Shown here one piece after another: positions 7,954 to 14,637 of a DNA stretch of 18,720 bases (position 1 is its first letter; each line of letters opens with the position of its first letter). A program made the translations under genes and the position numbers. Below the pieces are notes generated by a model. That model did no database searches and had not been told where the DNA came from. It saw only the letters and a list, made by a program, of their open reading frames with translations. Where the stretch lies: the NCBI RefSeq assembly GCF_947381555.1, contig NZ_CANCWQ010000032.1:1-18720 (forward strand), written 5' to 3'. This DNA is from Limosilactobacillus pulli. GTDB taxonomy: Bacteria; Bacillota; Bacilli; Lactobacillales; Lactobacillaceae.

Positions 7954-8085
7954 AAGAGGTTGGGAAAAACTAATTTTTCTGAAAAAATAAAACAACTTTA
8001 ATAATAGGAATGGCCGAGGATCAACGTCTTAAGTAACGTAATCTTCAGCCATTTTTCTATTTTGAGACTTTATTTCCAGCCTCTT
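7954..8085 (+). ncRNA. structured three-helix RNA element, copy 1
   Basis: Between the convergent kptA and GNAT genes, an outer helix pairs AAGAGGTTGGGAA (7954-7966) with TTTCCAGCCTCTT (8073-8085) at all 13 positions, two of them G-U if the plus strand is RNA. Inside are a small hairpin ATTTTTCTGAAAAAAT (about 7973-7988) and a third helix AATGGCCGAGGAT (8009-8021) with ATCTTCAGCCATT (8041-8053). That third helix has 12 of 13 pairs, one G-U, extended by ACGT/ACGT. G-U pairs on this strand favour transcription with kptA. A homologous copy lies at 14430-14620. It may act as a terminator or a repeated intergenic RNA; no protein is encoded. Confidence 0.6.
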
Positions 8086-8087
8086 GT

Positions 8088-8618
8088 TTATTCATCCAGT
8101 TGCAGCGCATACCAGTAATCGGTCTGGCGATCCTGACCTATTACAAACGTATGTGAACCAGCCTTTTTAAAGCCATAACGCTCATAAAAATGCCTTGCCC
8201 GATCGTTATGCTCCCAGACACCCAACCAAACTGTCTTAACCCTCGATTTTTTGGCCTCATCTAATGCCTTGTCCATCAAATAGCTGCCTAGATGCTGATT
8301 CCAGTATTCAGGCAGCAGATAGATGCGCTGCAGCTGCATAGCATTTTCAAAAACCTGATCCGTCTGTGCCATCCGCCAATTTAGTTTTAAGTAGCCAACC
8401 GGCGTGTCGTTAAGTTTTAAAAAATAAGTGCGGCTATCCGGATCATTGAGCTCTCTAATCAGTACTGGCAGCGCGTATGTTTCATCCGTATATGTCTTGA
8501 CGGCTTGCGGTTCATGGTACGGACCAAACATTGCGGTAAATGATTTGGTAGCAATCTCTTGCAGCGTAACAATGTCTTGTTGTTTTGATGCGGTAACTGG
8601 TATGATTTCAACCTTCAT
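8088..8618 (-). CDS. GNAT N-acetyltransferase, PaiA-like
   Basis: The 176-residue protein starts at ATG 8618 behind GGAAAGG. It is a single GNAT domain. YFLKLNDTPVGYLKLN forms strands 2-3, and LQRIYLLPEYWNQHLGSYLM is strand 4 plus the acetyl-CoA pyrophosphate loop (QHLGS in place of the usual QxxGxG/A). VWLGVWEHNDRARHFYERYG and FKKAGSHTFVIG follow. The block LGVWExNxxAxxFYxxxGF...G.H.F..G resembles Bacillus PaiA, a spermidine/polyamine acetyltransferase; substrate assignment is inference. It is complete with no lesion. Its promoter (8655-8683) overlaps a perfect cre, so expression is probably glucose-repressed. Confidence 0.88.
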   Translation of the reverse strand: MKVEIIPVTASKQQDIVTLQEIATKSFTAMFGPYHEPQAVKTYTDETYALPVLIRELNDPDSRTYFLKLNDTPVGYLKLNWRMAQTDQVFENAMQLQRIYLLPEYWNQHLGSYLMDKALDEAKKSRVKTVWLGVWEHNDRARHFYERYGFKKAGSHTFVIGQDRQTDYWYALQLDE

Positions 8619-8654
8619 AGCTTGATACCTTTCCGTTTATAATCACATATGTTT

Positions 8655-8683
8655 ATTGTAAGCGGTTTCTGTATTTTTGATAA
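8655..8683 (-). promoter_or_regulatory. GNAT promoter overlapped by cre site
   Basis: On the minus strand TTATCA (8678-8683) and TACAAT (8655-8660) are 17 bases apart. The plus strand TTGTAAGCGGTTTCT (8656-8670) fits the cre consensus WTGNAANCGNWNNCW at every position and covers the -10 box and half the spacer, a layout that predicts CcpA repression. Confidence 0.65.
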
Positions 8684-8710
8684 TCACTTATTGATATCTG
8701 TCCCATTAAC

Positions 8711-8739
8711 TTGTCTTGGTCGAATCGTCAAGCTACAAT
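8711..8739 (+). promoter_or_regulatory. promoter of the AAA ATPase gene
   Basis: TTGTCT (8711-8716) and TACAAT (8734-8739) are separated by 17 bases and lie 33 bases before the ATG at 8772. It is back to back with the GNAT promoter. Confidence 0.6.
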
Positions 8740-8771
8740 AAAAGCAAATTCAGTCAGAATGAGGGGTAAAA

Positions 8772-9758
8772 ATGATTAATCCATTTAATCCGGGATTTGG
8801 CAATATCTCACCCAGTTGCATCAAACGTCCCGTACTGCAGCAAAAATTGCTTGATCAGGCCGATCAGCTGCATGGGGCCTTTTTGCCAGTTTTTGTTGAC
8901 GGGCCACGGGGATGCGGCAAAACCGTCTTTTTAAACGATCTGGGGGATGCCATGTTGGATCGTAACGATTGGATCACAATTGATCTGGAATTAGGTGATG
9001 ATTTCTTCAGTACACTGGTGGGTGCAATCTATTATCAAGCCAGTGCCACAGTTAGCGAGAAATTAGACAGTCTCAGCTACGACACGCCCAGTGAGATGTT
9101 TGCCAAATACGTTGAGACGCCAAGCATCAGCAGCAACTTTTCATCACGGTTGACGAGGCCAATCATCCTACTGATGCTTTGCTAAAGCTTCTGCAGCTGT
9201 GCCAGCCGTATGCCACAGTTTTTGGGCGATGAAAACTTTTCATCACTGGTTCAAAACAGTCAGCGTCTAACCTTGCCCTTGCTTGATCTTGATACGGTCG
9301 CTAAAAGCTATCAGCAAATTTTTACCAAAGGACACCGCATCATTGAATCGCAAGTCTTAAAAATAATGGCCCAGGCAACCGGTGGCTATGCTTATGCCTT
9401 TCAGATCCTGGACTCACTGGTATGGGAAAGCAATACCCAAAAAATCGATCAGACCTCTTTAAGTCAATTGCTGCCAGCCTAACAAAATCAGTTGTTTAAC
9501 GATGCCTACCTACCGATCGTTAATGAACTGACGATGGGTGATCGCGAAGTCATCGAGATCATGGCCCACGAGATGGATGAGACCATCGATGAACGCTTCT
9601 TAAAAGAACAAATCAACGATACCAGCACGGCAGCTCCGATCTGTCTGCAGCATTTGATCGAAAGCCAGATCGTTAATTATCCTAAACCTGGTAAGGTTGC
9701 TTTTGCCTTGCCATATTTTCGTAAGTTTGCCATCAAAAATGAGAACAAGATTGCCTAA
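8772..9758 (+). pseudogene. AAA/ORC-like ATPase, two frameshifts and a stop
   Basis: The gene starts at ATG 8772 behind GAGGGG. Family features are the N-terminal MINPFNPGFG, Walker A GPRGCGKT (about residues 44-51), and a Walker B LFITVDEA that is only readable in another frame from about 9122. The C-terminal part has LTLPLLDLDTVAKSY and ATGGYAYAFQILDSLVW plus a winged-helix-like tail. Frame changes occur near 9105-9130 and at a T run near 9219 (four T would give YATVLGDENF). An in-frame TAA follows at 9480-9482 (LPA-stop-QNQLFND). The stretch between Walker B and SLVQNSQRL is about 25 residues shorter than in relatives I recall, so the sensor-1 strand may be deleted too. Such stand-alone ATPases often accompany mobile or defence loci, but no partner is visible here. 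Confidence 0.75.
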
Positions 9759-9841
9759 TTTTTTAAGTGGCTAGAAATCAACTCAACCTTTTAACTACTT
9801 TTAGATCACAATACCCCTGTGCAGCAGCTAGGTGGTAGTTC

Positions 9842-9883
9842 AAACGGTAAAAATCGGTAGCCAGCTAATTTTCGCCGTTTTTT
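9842..9883 (+). terminator. terminator after the AAA ATPase gene
   Basis: AAACGG and CCGTTT pair, with AAAAT and ATTTT stacking inside after a small bulge, and the stem is followed by TTTTTTC. It lies about 85 bases beyond the ATPase stop. Confidence 0.6.
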
Positions 9884-9915
9884 CTTACTCTCTTTTAACA
9901 GTTAGCTTTCACTGG

Positions 9916-10149
9916 TCAAGAACCGTCCCAAGAAAAATCATGTTGTTGAAACCAGTCAACCCAGCGACCGGTAAACAGCACGGACAGAATCGTTCCTTCT
10001 CGCACGCCTTTTAGATCATGCGTAAAAATCAACGAGATCAAGACCGCCAAAACCACGCCCTCACCTGGCATAACAATCATCTGCGAATCATATCTGCATT
10101 TACCCAGTAAAATACCTTCAATAAGAATTAAAGCAAGGGGGAATTCACA
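9916..10149 (-). pseudogene. YczE/DUF6198-type membrane protein remnant
   Basis: The minus strand between the terminator and the MocR start encodes, in one frame, LALILIEGILLG, then SQMIVMPGEGVVLAVLISL, then IFTHDLKGVREGTILSVLF and a TGA stop. VMxPGEGxVLA and GVREGTxxxALxxG are the two C-terminal signatures of YczE-type (YyaS/YitT-like) membrane proteins. In intact members they are separated by about 30 residues that are missing here. The N-terminal two thirds are absent, and the frame runs straight into the antisense of the MocR gene. So this is a doubly deleted stub of the membrane partner that is often divergent from YczR-type MocR regulators. The family call is from memory of motifs. Confidence 0.6.
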
Positions 10150-11574
10150 TTGCCCACCACTGCCATCGACAGTATTAAACTGAATCGTCATGCCAAAGAG
10201 CCGCTTTATGCCCAGCTTTACGCGACCTTGCGCAGTCAGATCATTAATGGTCAATTGGCTCCCAATCGCCGGCTCCCAGCCGTCCGCGTTTTGGCCAAGA
10301 CACTGAGCATCAATCCAGGAACGGTCGTCAGCGCCTATCGTGAACTGGAAAAAAATGGCTATATCATCAGCCGCCGCGGATCAGGTAGCTTTGTGCAAGA
10401 AGGCATGGCCAATTCACTGCCGGATCAATCTGCCATCCCGCGTTTGCCGCATCTGGATGCTGAAAATGCACAAGGTTTGGATCAGTCGGTCATTGATTTT
10501 GCCAGCTATTCGCTAAATCCCGATCGTTTTTCCACGACGGCTTTTAAGCAGGCAGTCAACCATATTTTGGATCGTGACGGTGGGCATGCCTTTTTGATTG
10601 AAGATGAAATGGGCTACTATCCCTTGCGCGAGTCAATCGCTGCCGAATTGGCTCAGCGCTGGATTCAGACCGCACCACAAAACATTCAAATCACTTCTGG
10701 TTCGCAGCAGGCCATCGATATTTGTGCACGGGCACTGATCAGGCAAGGCGACTGCGTAATGGTCCAAAATCCAACCTACCCCGGGGCCGTTGACGCGTTT
10801 AAAGCGTGCGGTGCCAAGGTGATTGGACTCAACTTTGATCATGGCACAATGATTGATGAACTGGAAAAAACGCTCCGCATCATTCAGCCCAAGATTCTTT
10901 ATTTAATGCCCAATCTGCAAAATCCAACCACCTATTCGCTAAGCAGACGCGAAAAAACCCGCATTTTAGGGTTGGCACATTACTATGACTTTTGGATCAT
11001 TGAAGATGACTATGGCTCTGGTTTGGCATACGACAGCAATATGCTGCATGCCATGAAAGAAAATGACCCCGATGACCGCATCATTTACGTACGCAGTCTT
11101 TCACAGATCTTTGCTTCGGGAATGCGACTGGGCTATCTGGTATCACCAACGCGCCTGATCGAAAACTTTGCCGGTGTCAAGCGAATTGCCGATATCTCAA
11201 CGTCAGGTCTTTCGCAGCGCATCTTTGACTATTATTTAAGAAATCGACTATGGCGCAAGCATCTTGAAAGCCTAAAACTGGCCTATCATCATCAATATCA
11301 ACTGGCTGACCGCTTACTGAGCAAATCGTTTGGTGATCAGCTGTCCTGGCAGAAAAGCGAAGGGGCCGTGTGGTTTTGGCTCAAACTCAATCTGCCCATG
11401 TCAGCCGCTGAATTTTGTACGGCCGCCCGCCGAGTTGGCGTCTTGGTAGAAAACGGCGATCGTTATTATATTCATGCAGCTCCACACGATCATCTTCGTC
11501 TGTCATTGGCCCCGGTTAAAGAAAGCGACATCCCCACGGGTATCAAGCGATTGGCAGAAATTTTACCCCAATAG
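10150..11574 (+). CDS. MocR-family regulator (GntR-aminotransferase fusion) without PLP lysine
   Basis: The 474-residue protein starts at TTG 10150, eight bases after AGGGGG. Residues 12-80 are a GntR winged helix (PLYAQLYATLRSQI, NPGTVVSAYRELEKNGYI, RGSGSF). From about 105 it is a fold-type I aminotransferase with TSGSQQAIDI, QNPTYPGAVDAF, PNLQNPT, IIEDDYGSGLAYD and the C-terminal HLRLSLA arginine. The motif that should carry the PLP lysine (S-F/L-S-K) reads SLSQIFASGMRLGY, with CAG at 11104-11106, so residue 319 is Gln. PLP could not form the Schiff base. The frame is otherwise complete. Its likely target, the YczE-type gene upstream, is a stub, so the regulator may be orphaned. It ends near the hairpins at 11680-11790. 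Confidence 0.9.
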   Translation: MPTTAIDSIKLNRHAKEPLYAQLYATLRSQIINGQLAPNRRLPAVRVLAKTLSINPGTVVSAYRELEKNGYIISRRGSGSFVQEGMANSLPDQSAIPRLPHLDAENAQGLDQSVIDFASYSLNPDRFSTTAFKQAVNHILDRDGGHAFLIEDEMGYYPLRESIAAELAQRWIQTAPQNIQITSGSQQAIDICARALIRQGDCVMVQNPTYPGAVDAFKACGAKVIGLNFDHGTMIDELEKTLRIIQPKILYLMPNLQNPTTYSLSRREKTRILGLAHYYDFWIIEDDYGSGLAYDSNMLHAMKENDPDDRIIYVRSLSQIFASGMRLGYLVSPTRLIENFAGVKRIADISTSGLSQRIFDYYLRNRLWRKHLESLKLAYHHQYQLADRLLSKSFGDQLSWQKSEGAVWFWLKLNLPMSAAEFCTAARRVGVLVENGDRYYIHAAPHDHLRLSLAPVKESDIPTGIKRLAEILPQ

Positions 11575-11679
11575 TCAATTAAGCCAAACTAAGATCGAAG
11601 TCTTTTCAATAAAAGATTGATCGTATTCATTAACAGTCGTAAAATAATCAGTGTTAAATTTATTTGGTATTTCAACTTT

Positions 11680-11738
11680 AAAAGGATCCTGCCACGGCGC
11701 AATCGTGACATTCCAAAACGAAGGTGGGATACCTTTTT
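11680..11738 (+). other. hairpin with T-box-like sequence downstream of mocR
   Basis: AAAAGGATCC (11680-11689) can pair with GGGATACCTTTTT with one bulged A, enclosing a small CACG/CGTG stem. The segment ACGAAGGTGGGATACC recalls the T-box antiterminator core (AAGGGTGGTACC), but with two extra bases in the TGGNACC element and no visible stem I. It may be a weak terminator of mocR or a relic of a leader whose gene is gone. Confidence 0.3.
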
Positions 11739-11750
11739 AATATAAAAGAG

Positions 11751-11790
11751 AAAGCACGCCGTCAAGTCTTAGCTTGATGGCGTGCCTTTT
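11751..11790. terminator. bidirectional terminator between mocR and DDAH gene
   Basis: AAGCACGCCGTCAAG and CTTGATGGCGTGCCTT pair almost perfectly around a short TCTTAG loop, with A-rich and T-rich flanks. It serves the convergent mocR and the DDAH-type gene, whose stop is at 11800. Confidence 0.85.
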
Positions 11791-11799
11791 AGTTTATGA

Positions 11800-12579
11800 T
11801 TAACGGAAGCGCAGCGATAGACAGGTCAGACCACCATCAATCTTGGCAAACTCTGACATATCGGTTTCATATACGTTAAAGCCATTTTCAGCCAGCAGCT
11901 GATGAACGCCGGGGAATCCAGCGGGCATAATCACGCCATTGCCGGTATTGATGCAGTTAACGGCATAATCCTCACCGGCTGGTACCTTGAGCTGATCAAA
12001 GTCCTTGAAGTATGGACTGTCGATGTATTCACCAGAAACCAAGAGCTTATTGTTACCCATGTAAGTCGTACCCGTCTTTAAATGCAGTACTTTTTCAACA
12101 GGGACTGCCTTGACGGTCTTACCAAACATTTCAGCAATCTTGGCAAACTGATCAATTCCAGCTTGATTGGTCCGTGCCGAAAGCCCTACATAAATCAGAT
12201 TATCATCAACCGGCATCACATCCCCACCTTCCAGGGTTCCCGGTGCCTTAATTTCAAAAATCTGGTCTGGTTCAAAGAATTGGTCAAGTGCTGGTCGAAT
12301 AAATTCTCGCTCGGCTTGTCGCGTACTGCGCGCTGGATTGGTAACGACCGCAAAATCATCAAAGACAACGGCTGGATCCTCAACAAAACAAGAGTCAGGG
12401 AACTGTTCTAACGGCTCTAAAACCGTAACCGCAATACCGAGTTTTTTGAGCAGCTCAACATAGGCATGGTGCTCAGCCAGGGCTTTTTCATAGCTTGGCT
12501 TACCAGCGTCAGCATAGTCATCGATCCCGTCAACGACCGACTTGCCAGGCGTTCTAACAATTGCCTTATCAAATAGCAT
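11800..12579 (-). CDS. dimethylarginine dimethylaminohydrolase-type hydrolase
   Basis: The 259-residue protein starts at ATG 12579 behind AAGGA. A start further upstream at 12621 is ruled out because the -10 box lies there. It is an amidinotransferase-fold guanidino hydrolase. FPDSCFVEDPAVV (60-72), TLEGGDVM (115-122), HLKTG with His166, and GGLTCLSLRF with Cys253 match the substrate-binding and catalytic residues of DDAH (dimethylarginine to citrulline plus dimethylamine). Length is that of bacterial DDAH, clearly shorter than ArcA arginine deiminases. The gene is intact and monocistronic. Its promoter has a cre over the -35, so carbon catabolite repression is likely. Activity on arginine or another guanidino compound remains possible. 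Confidence 0.88.
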   Translation of the reverse strand: MLFDKAIVRTPGKSVVDGIDDYADAGKPSYEKALAEHHAYVELLKKLGIAVTVLEPLEQFPDSCFVEDPAVVFDDFAVVTNPARSTRQAEREFIRPALDQFFEPDQIFEIKAPGTLEGGDVMPVDDNLIYVGLSARTNQAGIDQFAKIAEMFGKTVKAVPVEKVLHLKTGTTYMGNNKLLVSGEYIDSPYFKDFDQLKVPAGEDYAVNCINTGNGVIMPAGFPGVHQLLAENGFNVYETDMSEFAKIDGGLTCLSLRFR

Positions 12580-12620
12580 GATCATTCCTTCTTTCAAAAT
12601 GCAATGCGTTCGATAAGCCA

Positions 12621-12649
12621 AGTATAGACTTTTGTATAACCGCTTTCAA
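12621..12649 (-). promoter_or_regulatory. DDAH gene promoter with cre over the -35 box
   Basis: On the minus strand TTGAAA (12644-12649) and TATACT (12621-12626) are exactly 17 bases apart. The same strand reads TTGAAAGCGGTTATA (12635-12649), which matches the cre consensus at 14 of 15 positions and covers the -35 box, a repressing geometry for CcpA. Confidence 0.7.
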
Positions 12650-12658
12650 GATTGCCTT

Positions 12659-13093
12659 TTATTTGATCTTATGCGGTATCGATAAGCCGTAATATTGTTG
12701 AAGCACCAAATGATCGGCGTACTTGATTTTTTGACGTTTAATTAGATTTGCAGCGTGCTGATACGAACATCCTAAGAGTTGTGCCGTTTCAATCAAGGCA
12801 TCCAAATCATCACTGCCCAGCTCAATATAGGCAAGCGGTACTCTTTCCAGCTGGTATTGGTTTAAATTTGTACCATTAGCCTGCGCCATCGCCTCGGCAA
12901 TTCGATTGACCTTTTTGAGCAGATGTTGTCCAACTTCTTTACTGACCACCAACGCTTGTTTTTGATCGACTGTCCGCAAAATCCGGTCGTCAATGGTCAG
13001 ATAACGATGTGTAGCCGGATTTATTAGTCTAACTAGACGTTCATTCACAATATCCCTCTTTACAGCCACTTGCTGAACAATCTCCACTCCCAC
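12659..13093 (-). CDS. hypothetical protein
   Basis: The frame of 144 codons ends ten bases before the DDAH promoter. I do not recognise it. It is soluble and mostly helical, rich in Gln and Lys in the middle (VGQHLLKKVNRIAEAMAQ), and ends with two short helices that could form a DNA-binding fold (LLGCSYQHAANLIKRQKI and YADHLVLQQYYGL). The outermost start (GTG 13093) has no ribosome binding site. GTG 13046-13048 is preceded by AGAGGG at about 5 bases and gives 130 residues starting NERLVRLINPATHRY, which I prefer. No lesion is seen. Confidence 0.6.
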   Translation of the reverse strand: MGVEIVQQVAVKRDIVNERLVRLINPATHRYLTIDDRILRTVDQKQALVVSKEVGQHLLKKVNRIAEAMAQANGTNLNQYQLERVPLAYIELGSDDLDALIETAQLLGCSYQHAANLIKRQKIKYADHLVLQQYYGLSIPHKIK

Positions 13094-13530
13094 TCATTGC
13101 CCAGCATAATGACAAGTTTTCCAGAAAATATCATAATCAAACGCGCAACGCAAACCCTACTCACAATTCATAGCTCCCTCCGCCGATTTGGATCCGCCTT
13201 CAAGTTTGGGCATAATGATCGATTCTAATTATTTAGTTAAAGACTCTTCATTTTATTATCAATCATAACAATATCCTATTATCTCGCTAATTAGTCAACC
13301 TATGATTTTTTCTTCAGACGTGAATATTTTTCCCAGCGGCAGCTGTCTATTTACCTAGCAGGATAATCAGCGATGATTGTTGATTTGGACAATCTCCATT
13401 ATTAATTTTGTTTTAATTAACAATTTAAAACAATTGGCACCTGTTGGAATCTGGCTTCACATTTCCTTCATATTTGTGATTTGACCGGCTTTCTGCTAAG
13501 ATAATCAACAAATTTTAAATGAAAGGCACC
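13094..13530. other. A/T-rich intergenic region with a possible minus-strand mini-ORF
   Basis: No recognisable gene. On the minus strand GGAGGGAG (13173-13180) stands right before ATG 13171, but the frame is MNCE, TAG, then about 20 further codons to a TGA just before the hypothetical gene. This could be the ruined start of a gene or a chance site. On the plus side, TTGACC near 13482 and TAATCA near 13502 are a poor promoter for the membrane-protein pair. Confidence 0.35.
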
Positions 13531-13566
13531 ATGCTCCAGCGTGGCTTACATCCAATCTTTAAATGA
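13531..13566 (+). CDS. 11-codon mini-ORF coupled to the next gene
   Basis: ATG at 13531 is preceded by GAAAGG at 4 bases and encodes MLQRGLHPIFK. Its TGA (13564-13566) overlaps the ATG of the membrane protein (13563-13565) in the string AAATGA. The membrane-protein start has no ribosome binding site of its own. So either the mini-ORF is a leader peptide that loads ribosomes onto the second gene, or it is the true N-terminus separated by a frameshift. Confidence 0.45.
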   Translation: MLQRGLHPIFK

Positions 13567-13862
13567 AGTCAGCATCTACGATTATTTTGTCTTATGGACT
13601 CTGCATCGCGACTCTGCTTTTAGCCAGCGGCATTATCTTTTTTGTGCGCCGGCAGCTGCCTGCCCGCAGCCTGCAGCGCTGTCAGAAGCTCGTCAACCAT
13701 GAACGAGCCCTGTTTACTATGGGCTTTGTGGCTTTTGCCGCCAGCTTGGGGCTGTTTTTTATCAACTGTACCTGTGCCTTGTTGGCCAATGTCTTTTCAG
13801 AAGGCTTTATGATTTTGGCATTAATGATGACAATTATGATTACGATTCGCAGTTCTTTTTAA
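13563..13862 (+). CDS. small hydrophobic membrane protein
   Basis: The 99-residue product has a membrane helix at about residues 6-28, a basic loop (VRRQLPARSLQRCQKLVNHER), a second helix at about 50-77 and a third hydrophobic stretch at 80-95. The positive loop suggests that residues 29-48 face the cytoplasm. No family is recognised. There is no Shine-Dalgarno before ATG 13563 (the bases are ATCTTTAA), and the start overlaps the stop of an 11-codon ORF, so translation is probably coupled. A terminator follows at once, so the pair forms its own unit. Confidence 0.55.
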   Translation: MKSASTIILSYGLCIATLLLASGIIFFVRRQLPARSLQRCQKLVNHERALFTMGFVAFAASLGLFFINCTCALLANVFSEGFMILALMMTIMITIRSSF

Positions 13863-13864
13863 GC

Positions 13865-13902
13865 CAATTCCCGTCTCTAATCTTGAAACGGGGAATTTTT
13901 AT
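13865..13902 (+). terminator. terminator after the small membrane protein gene
   Basis: CAATTCCCGT and ACGGGGAATT pair around a CTCTAATCTTGAA loop, with TTTTT after the stem. Confidence 0.75.
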
Positions 13903-13914
13903 TGAGCATTTTAA

Positions 13915-13943
13915 TTTACACTTACTAAAAATAAGTATAAGCT
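13915..13943 (+). promoter_or_regulatory. promoter of the HesB-like gene
   Basis: TTTACA (13915-13920) is followed at 17 bases by TAAGCT (13938-13943); TATAAG at 13936 is an alternative -10 with a 15-base spacer. It lies 30 bases before the ATG at 13973. Confidence 0.45.
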
Positions 13944-13972
13944 AGTAAAAAATTGAATGAGAGGTATTCATC

Positions 13973-14365
13973 ATGCAACTTACATTTTCCCCCCAAGCTC
14001 AGCAACGGCTGCAAAAATACATCAAACCAACCTCAAAATTGATTCTGGACTTCGATGATGGCGTTGGTCCATTTTCAAAACTGGGCAACTGCTCTTTGGA
14101 TGCCAACTTCAAATTGATTTTAGTTAATCAAGACGTTGACCTGCCTGATTTTAATGCCTCTCTGACCTCCAATCTGGGGACGGTTTGGTACAAAGACTAC
14201 ACTGAACCACAATTGGATGCCAACATGGAGGTCCGCTTCAATCAAACGTACTTTACGATGCCGATGGTTAGTGAACAACGTATAATGACGGACAACCTAG
14301 AACTTCTGGATCTGCAAGAAGGCTTCAGTACGACATCAGCAGCCAGCAAAACGCACGACTGCTAG
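13973..14365 (+). CDS. HesB/IscA-like iron-sulfur biosynthesis family protein
   Basis: The 130-residue protein starts at ATG 13973 behind GAGAGG. It matches the small lactobacillar proteins annotated as iron-sulfur cluster biosynthesis family: LTFSPQAQQRLQKYI, LILDFDDGVGPFSKLGNCSLD, NLGTVWYKDYTEPQLDANME and the terminal NLELLDLQ. It has the HesB beta-fold but only a partial set of cysteines (one in GNCSLD, one at the extreme end), so a cluster-scaffold role is uncertain. The last 15 residues (GFSTTSAASKTHDC) extend past the usual end and may reflect a lost stop. It is single, with its own promoter, and is followed by the structured element at 14430. Confidence 0.75.
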   Translation: MQLTFSPQAQQRLQKYIKPTSKLILDFDDGVGPFSKLGNCSLDANFKLILVNQDVDLPDFNASLTSNLGTVWYKDYTEPQLDANMEVRFNQTYFTMPMVSEQRIMTDNLELLDLQEGFSTTSAASKTHDC

Positions 14366-14429
14366 ACTACACGATCCGATTAGTATTAAACACCAAGTGA
14401 CGAAAACCGGTATAGAATTCTAAAATCGA

Positions 14430-14620
14430 AAAATGAGAGTGAGAAAAAACGCCGAAATCGGTACAAGACGATTTCGGCGTTTTTCTTCGAACCTCCGCAA
14501 GGATGGCTAGGTTGGTCAAACGTTGATTTATCAGCGTTTGAATTGCCAGCCAGCTACTGCGCTGAAGTATAATTATCTGTAAGGTAGTTAAGAGATTGAG
14601 TTTATTCCCAGCCTCATTTT
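14430..14620 (+). ncRNA. structured three-helix RNA element, copy 2, with terminator
   Basis: It lies between the convergent HesB-like gene and the AraC pseudogene. The outer helix pairs AAAATGAGAGTGAGAA (14430-14445) with TTCCCAGCCTCATTTT (14605-14620), with three mismatches. The second helix is a perfect 12-bp stem ACGCCGAAATCG/CGATTTCGGCGT (14449-14460 and 14469-14480) followed by TTTTT, so it also works as a terminator. The third is ATGGCTAGG with CCAGCCA, enclosing AAACGTTGA/TCAGCGTTT (14518-14526 and 14531-14539). The order of helices, the CCAGCCTC end and the ATGGCnnGG...CAGCCA helix are shared with the copy at 7954-8085 although loop sequences differ. Confidence 0.6.
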
Positions 14621-14637
14621 CTTTATTTAAGGTTATT

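Noticed and set aside
8772..9758. Functional defence system around the AAA ATPase
   Set aside because: The ATPase is broken by two frame changes and a stop, and no nuclease or second defence gene is adjacent.
12580..12621. Longer N-terminus of the DDAH-type protein
   Set aside because: The -10 box at 12621-12626 lies at that start, and the good ribosome binding site is before ATG 12579.
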